Positions 1 through 8,535 of a stretch of 22,464 bases of DNA are shown piece by piece (positions within the stretch are counted from its first letter, which is position 1; each line of letters opens with the position of its first letter). Location of the stretch: positions 1 through 22,464 of the forward strand of contig CAZYVD010000045.1 in NCBI GenBank assembly GCA_964651045.1. Direction: 5' to 3'. The DNA is from CAZYVD01 sp964651045 (GTDB taxonomy: Bacteria; Zhuqueibacterota; QNDG01; DSAB01). The notes under the pieces are model-generated. The model had not been told where the DNA came from. It did no database searches and saw nothing but the letters and a program-made list of their open reading frames with translations. The position numbers and the translations under genes were made by a program.

Positions 1-43
1 GAGAGGTTGTCAGAAAAATCAGATGCACTGTTTTCTTTAACAT
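1..43 (-). CDS. Start of a further exported-protein gene (partial, runs off window)
   Basis: An ATG on the minus strand at 43 lies 15 bases after the stop codon of the FG-GAP gene and opens a frame that stays open to the window edge. The 14 visible residues read MLKKTVHLIFLTTS, a lysine pair followed by a hydrophobic run, which is how a signal peptide starts. No clear Shine-Dalgarno is visible in front of it. The position suggests a fifth member of the surface-protein operon. Only the N-terminus is seen, so no function can be given. Confidence 0.45.
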   Translation of the reverse strand, partial: MLKKTVHLIFLTTS

Positions 44-58
44 GGCTGTCAATCGCTA

Positions 59-1840
59 TTATTTAATGATCGTTATCTTTCGGCTTAACCTGAAACTACC
101 AGTATCCATATTGACTATATATATCCCACTTGAAACTCCTCTTCCCTTATCATCATCTCCATTCCATTTCACATGATAGGATCCGGAAATCATGAACCGA
201 TCTACGAGAGTTTTTATCTTTCTTCCCATGGTGTTGTATATTGATATTGATACATGACAATCCTCTGGAATTGTATAATAAATAGAAGTTGCAGAATTAA
301 AGGGATTTGGAAAATTTTGTGACAGACTAAAATTCTTATCTCTATAGAACTGATCCGATACTTTTGTTTCCTGTCCATTGACCTGGATTGTCTGATCACA
401 CGCAACACGGCTTCTTTCGACCTTTGTTCCATCCAAAAATCTAACCACGATATTAACCGTGTCATTTATGCCGAGACCAAAATGAAGCACTGGATCGTTC
501 TGGGCCAGGTAACCGTTACTGCTTCTCGATTCTCGAAAACCGAGTAAAACACTGTCCTCATCTGCAGAATAGACCCACACCTTTGCACCAAATGCTCCTG
601 CCTGACCCTGGGGCGAGATCAACTCAACCTTCAGCCAGTGCCCCCCTCCGGTCAAATCGTTTCTTATCAGGCGACTCTTGAGCTGTTTGTCTGCAATTGC
701 AAAATCGAGATCTCCGTCATCATCTATGTCTGAAAAGGCCACGCTTCTGAAGTCTCCCTTGGGAGATATGTGTTTAAATGGACCTCTTGTGAAATTTCCA
801 GAACCATCATTTATATAGCAGCTCGTGTCACTGGCAAATACCAGATCAAGATCGCCATCGTTGTCCAGATCACCAAAACCTCCCATGTAACCCTTTACAC
901 CCTTCCACTGGCAGTGATATTTGAATGTTCCGTCTCCATTGCTCTTGTAGAGATACGCCTCTCTTACAGATCCGCCTGAGACAAGCAACATGTCCAGATC
1001 ACCATCATTATCAACATCTCCCATCGTTATCCCATCTCCTGCACCGTGATTTATTCCTATGGACGATACAGGTGTTACAAGTGTAAAATTTCCGTTCCCA
1101 TCGTTTCTTAATATATTAAGCTCGCCCGTCCTGTTTGCAGCTATTATATCGACATCCCCGTCTCCATCAAAATCTGTATCTGTTGCTCCCTGGCATGCTG
1201 GAGCAGATAAAAGATCGCCTGCCCCAACACCTTCAAAATGCATTGCATGATTGTTTAGATAGACCTCATTGAACTCATCAGTAGGATCATCTGTTCCCAG
1301 ACTCCCTGTTACTGAAAATATGTCAAGATATCCATCACAATTTATGTCTACAGCCAACACTGCACGTGTTGTATTCTCAGAACTCACCATATCGGGTGAT
1401 AAATTAGTTACATCCGCAAAATATCCATCTCCATCATTCTGATAAACATTGTTGTTTATTCCAATCTTCTCCGGTCTCTTGACCGTTGAACCGTTTATCA
1501 GATCATAATCTCCATCATTATCAAGATCGGCAAAAACCGCCCCATGAGAGCCTCCATCCAGATCGTCAACGCCTCTTACCTCTCCCTCCTCATGAAACCT
1601 CAGGCCACTGACATTCATGTATAATAGATCTGCAATCGTGCTGTCGACCTGAAAATACATGGTTATATAGATATCCGGTCTTCCATCTTTGTTGACATCA
1701 CAAAAGAGTGTGCTGTGCGGCCCCATCCCCGTGTTTCCGAGGCTGTCTGAAATATTTGTGAACGATAGATTGGCCTGAGCATATAGTGATACAGAACAAA
1801 ATACAAAAGTAAAAATATAATTTAACGGCCAGAACCTCAT
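59..1840 (-). CDS. Secreted FG-GAP/VCBS seven-repeat propeller with ASPIC/UnbV domain and sorting domain
   Basis: The 593-residue protein starts with a signal peptide (residues 1-22, ending LYAQA). Seven calcium-loop repeats of the form DxDxDGDxD follow, near residues 48, 105, 165, 223, 275, 324 and 371, enough for one seven-bladed propeller. Residues about 400-490 match the ASPIC/UnbV domain (HWLKVEL, then the FGLG and VVRFLDG segments). Residues about 505-593 are a FlgD-like/type IX-like sorting domain with NFPNPFN and SGIYIV. Proteins of this build are exported and held at or released from the outer surface; the ligand is unknown. The ATG has an in-frame stop directly in front, so it is the first possible start; the nearest SD-like run (AAAAGGA) is rather far, about 13 bases. 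A terminator hairpin separates it from the gene upstream, so it may also have its own weak promoter. Confidence 0.85.
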   Translation of the reverse strand: MRFWPLNYIFTFVFCSVSLYAQANLSFTNISDSLGNTGMGPHSTLFCDVNKDGRPDIYITMYFQVDSTIADLLYMNVSGLRFHEEGEVRGVDDLDGGSHGAVFADLDNDGDYDLINGSTVKRPEKIGINNNVYQNDGDGYFADVTNLSPDMVSSENTTRAVLAVDINCDGYLDIFSVTGSLGTDDPTDEFNEVYLNNHAMHFEGVGAGDLLSAPACQGATDTDFDGDGDVDIIAANRTGELNILRNDGNGNFTLVTPVSSIGINHGAGDGITMGDVDNDGDLDMLLVSGGSVREAYLYKSNGDGTFKYHCQWKGVKGYMGGFGDLDNDGDLDLVFASDTSCYINDGSGNFTRGPFKHISPKGDFRSVAFSDIDDDGDLDFAIADKQLKSRLIRNDLTGGGHWLKVELISPQGQAGAFGAKVWVYSADEDSVLLGFRESRSSNGYLAQNDPVLHFGLGINDTVNIVVRFLDGTKVERSRVACDQTIQVNGQETKVSDQFYRDKNFSLSQNFPNPFNSATSIYYTIPEDCHVSISIYNTMGRKIKTLVDRFMISGSYHVKWNGDDDKGRGVSSGIYIVNMDTGSFRLSRKITIIK

Positions 1841-1882
1841 TTAAAAATCATGGTCCTTTTTCTAATGTATTGATCAAATTGC

Positions 1883-1925
1883 CAAAAATTCAATAAAGCC
1901 GCAGTTGAAAATTGTTCTGCGGCTT
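1883..1925 (-). terminator. Intrinsic terminator-like hairpin after the 369-residue sorting-domain gene
   Basis: A perfect 9-bp stem (AAGCCGCAG with CTGCGGCTT, 1896-1904 and 1917-1925) encloses a 12-base loop. On the minus strand it is followed by TATTGAATTTTT. It sits 25 bases after the stop at 1950. The U-tract is interrupted, so termination may be partial and let some reading continue into the FG-GAP gene. Confidence 0.65.
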
Positions 1926-1949
1926 ACATAATGATCCTGTTAAAATGTT

Positions 1950-3059
1950 CTAACGCATCAGTGCCATTTTTCGCACCATGGAGAAACTTCCTGCCATTAT
2001 ATGAAGGAGATAAATCCCACTCGCAGCTCTGTTTTCATTCTTGTCGAGGCCGTTCCACTCCAGCCTATAATATCCAGGCTCATGATATTTGTCTATAAGA
2101 ACCTTCACCTCTTCACCAAGCAGATTGTAAACCGTTACAGTTACATCACACGCAACAGGAATCTGGTATGAAAAAGATGTAACAGGATTAAATGGATTTG
2201 GATAGTTTTGAGAAAGATAATAATTGGACGGCACTGCCCTTGCACAATCGACACTCAACGGCCCATAAAATTCTCTTCTCCCATCATGGAGTGCGGCTTC
2301 AATCTTGTACCAGTATACCATCCCACTCTCTACATCTTTGTCTATGTATTGATACTCTACTCCTCCAGAGCTACTCCCTTTTGGCTCAATATGAGTGTTG
2401 GTAAGTAGTATATACCCCTCCTGCTCTTTCAGACTGCGCCATACATGAAAACCTAAAAGATCGGCTTCACTCTCTGTGCGCCAGCGGAGCACGATTCCTC
2501 TTTCATCTGTAGTTGCAGAAATCTCTGATATCTGAACCGGCAGAGATATATCGCCGCTTCCCTCCCAATTTACAATTGTTATTACATCTCCGTCTCCATC
2601 TGCACAGTCGGTATTGACATGATCCCATTCAACATCCGATTCCTTTGAGGGATCGTTGATCTCCCATTTTACAGTACATATCCGCTCATACTCATTTAGA
2701 TTTGGCTGCCAGACACCCGAAACTTTATTATATACGACCTTTACCTGTAGTCTCTCAGTATTTATCTGGGCACTTACCGAGTAATCGGATGGAAGTGCAG
2801 CGATTGATGGATGAATATTCTCAACATCTGGATCACCCTTAAATGCTCCATTGAGATTATAAGTAAAATAGAAATCACTGTTTCCAAGACCCCCTATCTC
2901 TCCAAATCCGTCTATCCAGCTGTCCAGTCTCTCTATCTGAAGGTCAAATTTGTAATAACTGCCTTCAATACGCTCGTTTGCTATTCTCACATCCATCGAT
3001 TGACCAAACACCATTAACGGCACAAAAATTAAAACTGTAAATATCAATCCTCTTTTCAT
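1950..3059 (-). CDS. Exported protein with possible cohesin-like N-terminus, Fn3-like domain and sorting domain
   Basis: The 369-residue protein has a signal peptide (residues 1-20, ending MVFGQS). Residues about 22-175 form a beta-rich domain with the segment LGNSDFYFTYNL, a style seen in cohesin-like modules of sorting-domain proteins. Residues about 178-270 resemble a fibronectin type III module (RGIVLRWRTESEADLLGFHV, then YWYKIEA). Residues about 283-369 are the type IX-like sorting domain with SQNYPNPFNPVT and SGIYLLHI. The ATG has an AGGAG seven bases upstream that overlaps the stop codon of the preceding gene, with 8 bases between the two coding regions, so translation is probably coupled. 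The preceding gene ends in a dockerin-like pair, which makes a cohesin-dockerin link conceivable. The cohesin call is by eye and weak; the sorting domain is firm. Confidence 0.8.
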   Translation of the reverse strand: MKRGLIFTVLIFVPLMVFGQSMDVRIANERIEGSYYKFDLQIERLDSWIDGFGEIGGLGNSDFYFTYNLNGAFKGDPDVENIHPSIAALPSDYSVSAQINTERLQVKVVYNKVSGVWQPNLNEYERICTVKWEINDPSKESDVEWDHVNTDCADGDGDVITIVNWEGSGDISLPVQISEISATTDERGIVLRWRTESEADLLGFHVWRSLKEQEGYILLTNTHIEPKGSSSGGVEYQYIDKDVESGMVYWYKIEAALHDGRREFYGPLSVDCARAVPSNYYLSQNYPNPFNPVTSFSYQIPVACDVTVTVYNLLGEEVKVLIDKYHEPGYYRLEWNGLDKNENRAASGIYLLHIMAGSFSMVRKMALMR

Positions 3060-3067
3060 GACAACTC

Positions 3068-5278
3068 CTAATTGTTATTTGGTACCTTTGTCCCAGCATC
3101 TCTGTTAGAAAATGCCATGTTAACATCCTTCATTGTAACAATTCCAGAAAGATTAAAATCCCAGATATTATATCCGCTCGCATCCCTCTGCAGCATTGCA
3201 CCATTCCTGTCGGCCATTGTAACTATACCGCTGTCGTTTCCATCCCCTGCAATCATGCCCCACAACCCACCTCCAAGATCCTTTGCAGCACCCGATCCAC
3301 CGAAATATTTATCTTCAGATGTTGTAAAATCGTAATTTACACTCCCTCCTGCAAAAGAGATCGAATCGCTGCTCATGACTGCAAGGTGATTCCTGTGTTT
3401 TACAATAATATAATAGTAGTTCTGTTTCTCCACAAATAGATCAATATTTGTATCACCATTCTCATCTATTATCATGCCGTCGTTCCTTAAGAAACAGCTC
3501 CTCGAGATTACTGTATGCCCATTAGAAGTCAACCTGAGTTGAATGAGTATCCAGTCTACAACATTTTCCGGTATGGAGTCTACTATTCTCCTGTCTTCAA
3601 CATACGGAGAGGTTAATGGAATAAAACCATAATCCTTAATGTCTGTTCTCATTAGTCCGCCTTCACTGCAGTCATAACCACCCTCGAGATAGACTCTTAT
3701 CTGTGCCTCAACAGGATCTCTTCTTGTGTAGCTTCCTGGTGAGTAGTAGTTCCATGTTTGTTTGAGGTGCAGATAGAGAGGATCGTTCCATTTTTTCGGT
3801 CTTGTGTCACTATACGTGTCTGTGTTCCACCAAATCTTTATCTTGTGATCCGAGCCGTTATCTATGTCGTATGCAATTATCTCCTCTCTGCTGTCTCCTC
3901 CAATGTCTGCCACATAGATGAATATAACTGAGTCCACATCATCACTCCCTGTTGTTTGCCAGATCGGCTGGAAATCGACTGCTTTGAAAATTCCTATATT
4001 GCTACCGCTGTGCCTTGCCTGAGCTGCCAGATATTCTTCTTCACCGCCCGTCCAGTCAATAGTCCAGATTATCTCAACACCCTCTCCATTTCCTTTTGGA
4101 CTGGCATTAAAACCAGCAGGCAGTGTATCCTCCATGGCATAGTGGGTAACAAGATTCGTATCTGCATCATACATCCATGGATACTGCCCCTTTTTACCAG
4201 AATAGGAATCAGCATCACCGCCGAATCTGGAACGATTCCATATCTCCACTCCATTCAGCGATGTGACGAAGTTTCCCACAGCAACATTCTGGGGCTCTCT
4301 TCTGCTATCATTGGGGAAAAGCTCGTGAATAGACCTTCTCCACATGACCCCGTTTCCAGGATCGCTCTCATTATATCTCAGCATGACCGTCTGCCAGCAG
4401 TCTGCAGCACCAGCATGATCCTCATGACAGAGCACAAGCTCCAGCCCCTTGAGTTCAGGATGAAAATCACCAAAAGCAATACAATCTATATGATCGAGAA
4501 ATCCGCCAACTGCTCGATCGACCCAGCTCTCATCATAACCAAGATCTATAGGAGTCCCATCATCATCTATCATCCGTCCCCCGACCACCTCATCGAGTCC
4601 ATCTCCATCCATGTCTCCGCATATCAGACCTCCGTGTGCCTGTCCCCAGTACCCTTCATACCAGCCGCCATAATGGTTGTTCTCATTCTGAGAAACTCGC
4701 CACATCTCCTCGCCACTCTCAAGATTAAATGCGATTATGGTTCTGTTTATGTAGACCTTCTCGGTTCCATCCCACGGATCGTTCCGCGTCTGCACAACTA
4801 CATCTCTCAGGCCGTGGCCCCTGAGATTTGCAAGAGACATATATGTTACTTTTTGATATGAATTATCAACAGTCACATCAATAGTTCTTTCAACACTACC
4901 ATCTTCTGCAGAAAACACCTTTATTTGATTCGAGTTGTTTACTGCAACAATCTCGAGAACCCCATCTCCGTCCACATCTGCCACCCCATGCTTTGAACCG
5001 CGATCTTTATATGTATACCGCGGATTTGTAATGTTCTGCGACCACAACTGGTTGCCGTTGTGATCGTAGGCATAGATCTTTGAATCAGAACGAAAAACAA
5101 ACCTCAGAGTATTGCTGTACAGCGGGCTCACAACTATGAATTGATCCAGAGATATCTGTTCTGGGATAGAGAATGAAAATGGAGGGGAGCCTGGATACGG
5201 ATTTTCGGCAATAGCATTATATTGAACAAATCCCGACAGAATGAAACACAATGTAAAGATTTCTCTAAAGATTTTCAT
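3068..5278 (-). CDS. Secreted rhamnogalacturonan-lyase (PL11)-like FG-GAP propeller with dockerin-like C-terminus
   Basis: From the ATG at 5278 the protein has 736 residues and a clean signal peptide (MKIFREIFTLCFILSG, cleavage near AIAEN). A TTG 12 codons upstream overlaps the previous gene and would put charged residues before the signal, so I reject it. Repeats such as VADVDGDGVLEIVAV and GDMDGDGLDEVVGG are FG-GAP blades. The stretch with MIDDDGTPIDLG and then HIDCIAFGDFHPELKGLELV resembles the propeller of PL11 rhamnogalacturonan lyases. A later segment (VYLEGGYD, MRTDI, IPLTSPY, VKHRNHLAVMS) is shared with large exported proteins of Bacteroidetes. The last 60 residues hold two dockerin-like calcium loops, NDSGIVTMAD and NLSGIVTMKD. 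Lyase activity is inferred only. The gene lies 22 bases after the glycoside-hydrolase-like gene, in one operon. Confidence 0.8.
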   Translation of the reverse strand: MKIFREIFTLCFILSGFVQYNAIAENPYPGSPPFSFSIPEQISLDQFIVVSPLYSNTLRFVFRSDSKIYAYDHNGNQLWSQNITNPRYTYKDRGSKHGVADVDGDGVLEIVAVNNSNQIKVFSAEDGSVERTIDVTVDNSYQKVTYMSLANLRGHGLRDVVVQTRNDPWDGTEKVYINRTIIAFNLESGEEMWRVSQNENNHYGGWYEGYWGQAHGGLICGDMDGDGLDEVVGGRMIDDDGTPIDLGYDESWVDRAVGGFLDHIDCIAFGDFHPELKGLELVLCHEDHAGAADCWQTVMLRYNESDPGNGVMWRRSIHELFPNDSRREPQNVAVGNFVTSLNGVEIWNRSRFGGDADSYSGKKGQYPWMYDADTNLVTHYAMEDTLPAGFNASPKGNGEGVEIIWTIDWTGGEEEYLAAQARHSGSNIGIFKAVDFQPIWQTTGSDDVDSVIFIYVADIGGDSREEIIAYDIDNGSDHKIKIWWNTDTYSDTRPKKWNDPLYLHLKQTWNYYSPGSYTRRDPVEAQIRVYLEGGYDCSEGGLMRTDIKDYGFIPLTSPYVEDRRIVDSIPENVVDWILIQLRLTSNGHTVISRSCFLRNDGMIIDENGDTNIDLFVEKQNYYYIIVKHRNHLAVMSSDSISFAGGSVNYDFTTSEDKYFGGSGAAKDLGGGLWGMIAGDGNDSGIVTMADRNGAMLQRDASGYNIWDFNLSGIVTMKDVNMAFSNRDAGTKVPNNN

Positions 5279-5300
5279 GGCTCTTTTCCCCACACCTTTT

Positions 5301-7280
5301 TTAAGATAAATCAATCTGGATTACTTCATTACCATTCTGAGTCTTGAATATAACCAGACCCCTGCTCTCAGGAACATAAAACTTATAATTCCCATAGATC
5401 ACCTCACCATTTACCACTCCGCCAATTTCTCTTGGACAGAGAAGAAAAATCAGCTCATCTTTACCGCGTATGAGGGTTGCCAGAGCATTCTCAGGATAAT
5501 GAAAAAGGGGTATTATTTTCTTGTTTAGTAAAGTATCTATATCATCAGGATCAAAAACAGATTTTAGATCATAGCCAATTTGTTTTCCTTCCTGAGTAAA
5601 TTTTGGACTTCCCCCACCAAGATACAATGGAAAGCCGCTGGTTTTTATGCTGCATATACGCTCCAGAACCCTTGAGTCAACAACCTCTGGAAATGGATAT
5701 ACAATTGCTTTATAAAGATTACCATCTATCTCTATTCCACTCTTCTTCTGCCTTCCCTTCATGAAAAGGGCAGAGTCTATAACATCCAGCTGAATACCGT
5801 GGAGAGTAAGATCGGCAATTAAACTATTTGTCCTCATAATGATCTGTTCAGCCTTTAACGGCGACACAGACTTAACAGTCTCTGCTGGGAAGATCAGGGC
5901 AACATCAGATTCCGGAAACTCAAGTCCTGTAAGAGCTCGAATATTGTTAACCCTTCTATTTATCGCATCCACATCCATCTTTAGAATCTCATTTGAACCG
6001 ATCAATGGCTCGAGAGAATATAGCGCCACAATATTCAGCCAGTAAGCTGCACTCTGCTCAGAAACTGAATCAAAGTTTAGAGTAAAAAACGATACACTGT
6101 CTTTCGAATATCTACCCAGACTCTTTGCAATAATAATGCCTGAAAGAATGGATGAGTAGTTCTTCTTTGAATCACAGTTACTTCCGATCTCCATAAATAT
6201 CGAAGATGTTGTCGGCAGGCTCAGCCATGGGTCTATGTCTCCATGTAAAAGGCCTGCGGTTGACCGAGAATTGATATACCATGAGTGGTGAAATCCGACA
6301 TTTAAATCATTAAAAAAACTGTGAATCATCTCATAAAAATCTTTCTGTGCAGAGAAGACCATGTCCATTAACAGATCATAATAATTGTTCCTAATGGTAA
6401 TATGGGATCCATCATCTACATCTAAAACAAGTGCATACAAAAAGTTTCGCACATCATATCCATACTCTGCCATAAAAGAATTATAAAGTGAAAGGCTAAC
6501 TGGAAAATGTCCTGTCTCTGCAAGGTATCCTGTTTCCCCATTTCCCCATGTTATTCCGTCGAGATGCGTACATGCATCGAACAGATTTTCTATAAAAATA
6601 TTAAGATAATCGTTACTTTCTCTTCCAGCATAATCATAAAGGTTTGTATCGAAACATGGAAAGGCCAGAACCAATGAATCTCTGCCGCATGGAAAATCGA
6701 GATCTCCAAAAATTTCCACACGACCCCTTTTAACATCGGCAAAAAATTCACTCTGTGAAGTTATGTCCTTCACAGACTCCCTCAACACCTTTCCCTCTTC
6801 CATCTTAAATAAAAACACCCTCTCAACTCCTGCTGGCTCAAAACAGACAGCCCTCTCCTGAATTACAGAGGTTGGGTATAATCTTGGATATCGATATTTT
6901 ATTTCAAATCGATTCTCCACTACCCTCGCCATTCCTAAATTCTCTGTCCTAAGAGTGGCGCCAGGCCTTGTTGTCACAATAAGATTCTGCACTCTTTCTC
7001 CTGTCTTATTGATGAGCGAACGTGAAGCCTGCCGCGGGTCGATCTGAAACCAGAAGGATAGCGATCTTTTCTTTGCCCAGTGGCTTGTCTGAGCAATCGA
7101 TCTGATAACCTTGGGATTTATAAATTCATAACGTGACCCATCCAATTTTGCAATAACTCCAGAGAATCCCTTGGAATAAAAATCTAAAAGCTCTTTTCTC
7201 AGCTTCCGCAAATCGTCTATCTCTCTGTCGTGCCATTTCCATAAAACATATGCGCCCCGGCACATGTCCGTCTCTGACAT
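5301..7280 (-). CDS. Cytosolic glycoside-hydrolase-like TIM-barrel protein, family unassigned
   Basis: I do not recognise a named enzyme. The N-terminus (AYVLWKWHDREIDDL, then KGFSGVIAKLDG and an AKKRSLSFWFQ strand) resembles the first strands of GH106-type and related TIM barrels, where a line about moving under a WxW-like motif is followed by a GfgGv strand. The central part has acidic candidates in ITWGNGETGYLAETGHFP, then EYGYDVRNFL. The C-terminal third (SDVALIFPAETV, KAIVYPFPEVVDS, GFPLYLGGG) resembles the accessory alpha/beta domain of GH42-type enzymes. There is no signal peptide, so it should act in the cytoplasm. The ATG at 7280 has GGAG five bases away and fits the promoter, which would start RNA near 7308. 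An in-frame ATG at 7304 has no SD and is rejected. First gene of the minus-strand operon. The glycosidase call is inference. Confidence 0.7.
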   Translation of the reverse strand: MSETDMCRGAYVLWKWHDREIDDLRKLRKELLDFYSKGFSGVIAKLDGSRYEFINPKVIRSIAQTSHWAKKRSLSFWFQIDPRQASRSLINKTGERVQNLIVTTRPGATLRTENLGMARVVENRFEIKYRYPRLYPTSVIQERAVCFEPAGVERVFLFKMEEGKVLRESVKDITSQSEFFADVKRGRVEIFGDLDFPCGRDSLVLAFPCFDTNLYDYAGRESNDYLNIFIENLFDACTHLDGITWGNGETGYLAETGHFPVSLSLYNSFMAEYGYDVRNFLYALVLDVDDGSHITIRNNYYDLLMDMVFSAQKDFYEMIHSFFNDLNVGFHHSWYINSRSTAGLLHGDIDPWLSLPTTSSIFMEIGSNCDSKKNYSSILSGIIIAKSLGRYSKDSVSFFTLNFDSVSEQSAAYWLNIVALYSLEPLIGSNEILKMDVDAINRRVNNIRALTGLEFPESDVALIFPAETVKSVSPLKAEQIIMRTNSLIADLTLHGIQLDVIDSALFMKGRQKKSGIEIDGNLYKAIVYPFPEVVDSRVLERICSIKTSGFPLYLGGGSPKFTQEGKQIGYDLKSVFDPDDIDTLLNKKIIPLFHYPENALATLIRGKDELIFLLCPREIGGVVNGEVIYGNYKFYVPESRGLVIFKTQNGNEVIQIDLS

Positions 7281-7314
7281 CTTTTCTCCATTCTTGATCT
7301 TCATCTTGACAGAT

Positions 7315-7343
7315 AAGATAACAGTACTTTAACTTTTTTACAA
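7315..7343 (-). promoter_or_regulatory. Sigma-70-type promoter for the surface-glycan operon
   Basis: On the minus strand TTGTAA (7338-7343) and TATCTT (7315-7320) are 17 bases apart. The predicted RNA start near 7308 leaves a leader of about 28 bases to the ATG at 7280, which supports that start codon. Confidence 0.5.
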
Positions 7344-7363
7344 GGGCTTTTTAAAAAAAGATA

Positions 7364-7391
7364 TTGACTTTTACAATAATATTTATATAAT
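7364..7391 (+). promoter_or_regulatory. Sigma-70-type promoter for the 148-residue envelope-protein gene
   Basis: TTGACT (7364-7369) and a perfect TATAAT (7386-7391) with a 16-base spacer lie about 35 bases before the ATG at 7426. It is arranged back-to-back with the promoter of the minus-strand operon, so the two directions share about 75 bases. Confidence 0.65.
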
Positions 7392-7425
7392 TTTATAATG
7401 AAGTTAAAACACAACAGGGTGTACC

Positions 7426-7872
7426 ATGAAAAAGAGGTATTGTATCGTTGCGACATTAGTATTCATCTCATTGATCTCCCTTAACCATGCACAGAATAAG
7501 AGTAGCCTGTTCATACCTTCCAAGAGTTTTCAGAAGCCAAAGGGTTTTCTGGATTCTCTTCTTGATCCTTCAAAATTCAGCATGAAACAGAGTTATACCT
7601 TCTCACTCTTTTCCATGGGAGGAAAAACCCTTAACCAGGGACTCTATCTGAATACAATGACATATCGATTTTCAAATCCACTTCTCGTGCAATTGCGTGT
7701 GGGACTTCTTCACCAACCCTTTGGAGGTTTTGGGAGCTCTACAGGACTCAATAGTAAATTGTTTCTGCAGAGGGCAATGGTTCAATACAGACCATCTAAC
7801 AGCATGGTCTTTACGATCGACTATCAGATGATTCCAACTCACTGGCCATATAATTATTATTATAGAAAATAA
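7426..7872 (+). CDS. Small predicted envelope protein with beta-strand pattern
   Basis: The 148-residue product starts with a signal peptide (MKKRYCIVATLVFISLISLNHA). The rest alternates polar and hydrophobic residues in short strands (SYTFSLFSMGG, GLYLNTMTYRFS, LLVQLRVGLLHQPFGG, MVQYRPSNSMVFTIDYQM) and ends in an aromatic run, NYYYRK. This is how a small outer-membrane beta-barrel or barrel-associated protein looks, but I know no named family for it. SD AGGG is six to nine bases before the ATG. The gene has its own promoter and a strong terminator and so forms a one-gene unit in front of the housekeeping cluster. Confidence 0.7.
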   Translation: MKKRYCIVATLVFISLISLNHAQNKSSLFIPSKSFQKPKGFLDSLLDPSKFSMKQSYTFSLFSMGGKTLNQGLYLNTMTYRFSNPLLVQLRVGLLHQPFGGFGSSTGLNSKLFLQRAMVQYRPSNSMVFTIDYQMIPTHWPYNYYYRK

Positions 7873-7921
7873 AACTGGGGACTAATTGGTAACAATAACA
7901 GTATAGTTAAACTCTACCAGA

Positions 7922-7954
7922 GACCGAGAAAATTTTCTCGGTCATTTTTTTATT
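7922..7954 (+). terminator. Strong intrinsic terminator
   Basis: A perfect 22-base palindrome (left half GACCGAGAAAA, 7922-7932) folds into a GC-footed hairpin and is followed by ATTTTTTTATT. It ends the transcript of the 148-residue protein gene 50 bases after its stop. Confidence 0.9.
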
Positions 7955-7982
7955 AAACATAATATCAAGGAGGAACAATAAG

Positions 7983-8534
7983 ATGAGCTCTCAACGCAGA
8001 CGTCGCCCACGTCCCCTGCAAAGGCCATCGGGAAGAACGAGCAGAAAAGTGGTAAGGAGAACATCAAAAAGTGATATTAAAAGCGGTATCATGCAATCAC
8101 TGATAATCCTTCTTGTAATTGTAAATATGGTATTGATATTTTTTGTAATAAGACAGTGTTCCCGTACCAAGACACCAGTGAAGGAAGAAAAGATAGAAGA
8201 GAAGCCAAGGGTCATTCAACTCGAAGTATTAAACGGATGCGGAGAACCGGGTGTTGCTGCCAAGTTTACTGACTATCTCAGGGATAGAGGGTTTGACGTT
8301 GTTAAGACTGCAAATTTCGAGGAAGAGACAGGAAGACCAAATTTCAATGTAATCAAGACGATAGTAATCGATAGAAGGGGAAATCCCGAAAGCTGTCTTC
8401 TGATTGCCCGCACCCTTGGGCTAAATGAAAACCGCATCATAGAAGAGATAAACGAAGCATATCTAATCGATGCAACACTGGTCATAGGGAGAGATTTCTC
8501 AGACCTGAGTTGCTGGAAAGATGTGGGCATGTAA
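7983..8534 (+). CDS. Membrane-anchored LytR_C domain protein
   Basis: The 183-residue protein has a very basic N-terminal tail (residues 1-34, many Arg), one membrane helix at about 36-56, and a C-terminal LytR_C domain at about 77-175 (IQLEVLNGCGEPGVAAKF, then LRDRGFDVV, NFNVIKTIVIDRRGN and an ATLVIGRDF end). LytR_C domains are found at the ends of cell-wall LCP proteins and alone in many bacteria; their role is not settled. Topology should be N-in with the domain in the periplasm. AAGGAGG lies about ten bases before the ATG. It stands directly before rsfS, a pairing that I believe recurs in several phyla. Confidence 0.85.
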   Translation: MSSQRRRRPRPLQRPSGRTSRKVVRRTSKSDIKSGIMQSLIILLVIVNMVLIFFVIRQCSRTKTPVKEEKIEEKPRVIQLEVLNGCGEPGVAAKFTDYLRDRGFDVVKTANFEEETGRPNFNVIKTIVIDRRGNPESCLLIARTLGLNENRIIEEINEAYLIDATLVIGRDFSDLSCWKDVGM

Positions 8535-8535
8535 A

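Noticed and set aside
3956..4861. Plus-strand open frame of 301 codons opposite the PL11-like gene
   Set aside because: It is a shadow of a well-supported minus-strand gene with signal peptide and FG-GAP repeats; its own product shows no domain and no SD.
59..7280. Tandem internal DNA repeats in the FG-GAP genes treated as a CRISPR or satellite
   Set aside because: The repeats are short protein-level calcium loops with varied DNA and irregular spacing.
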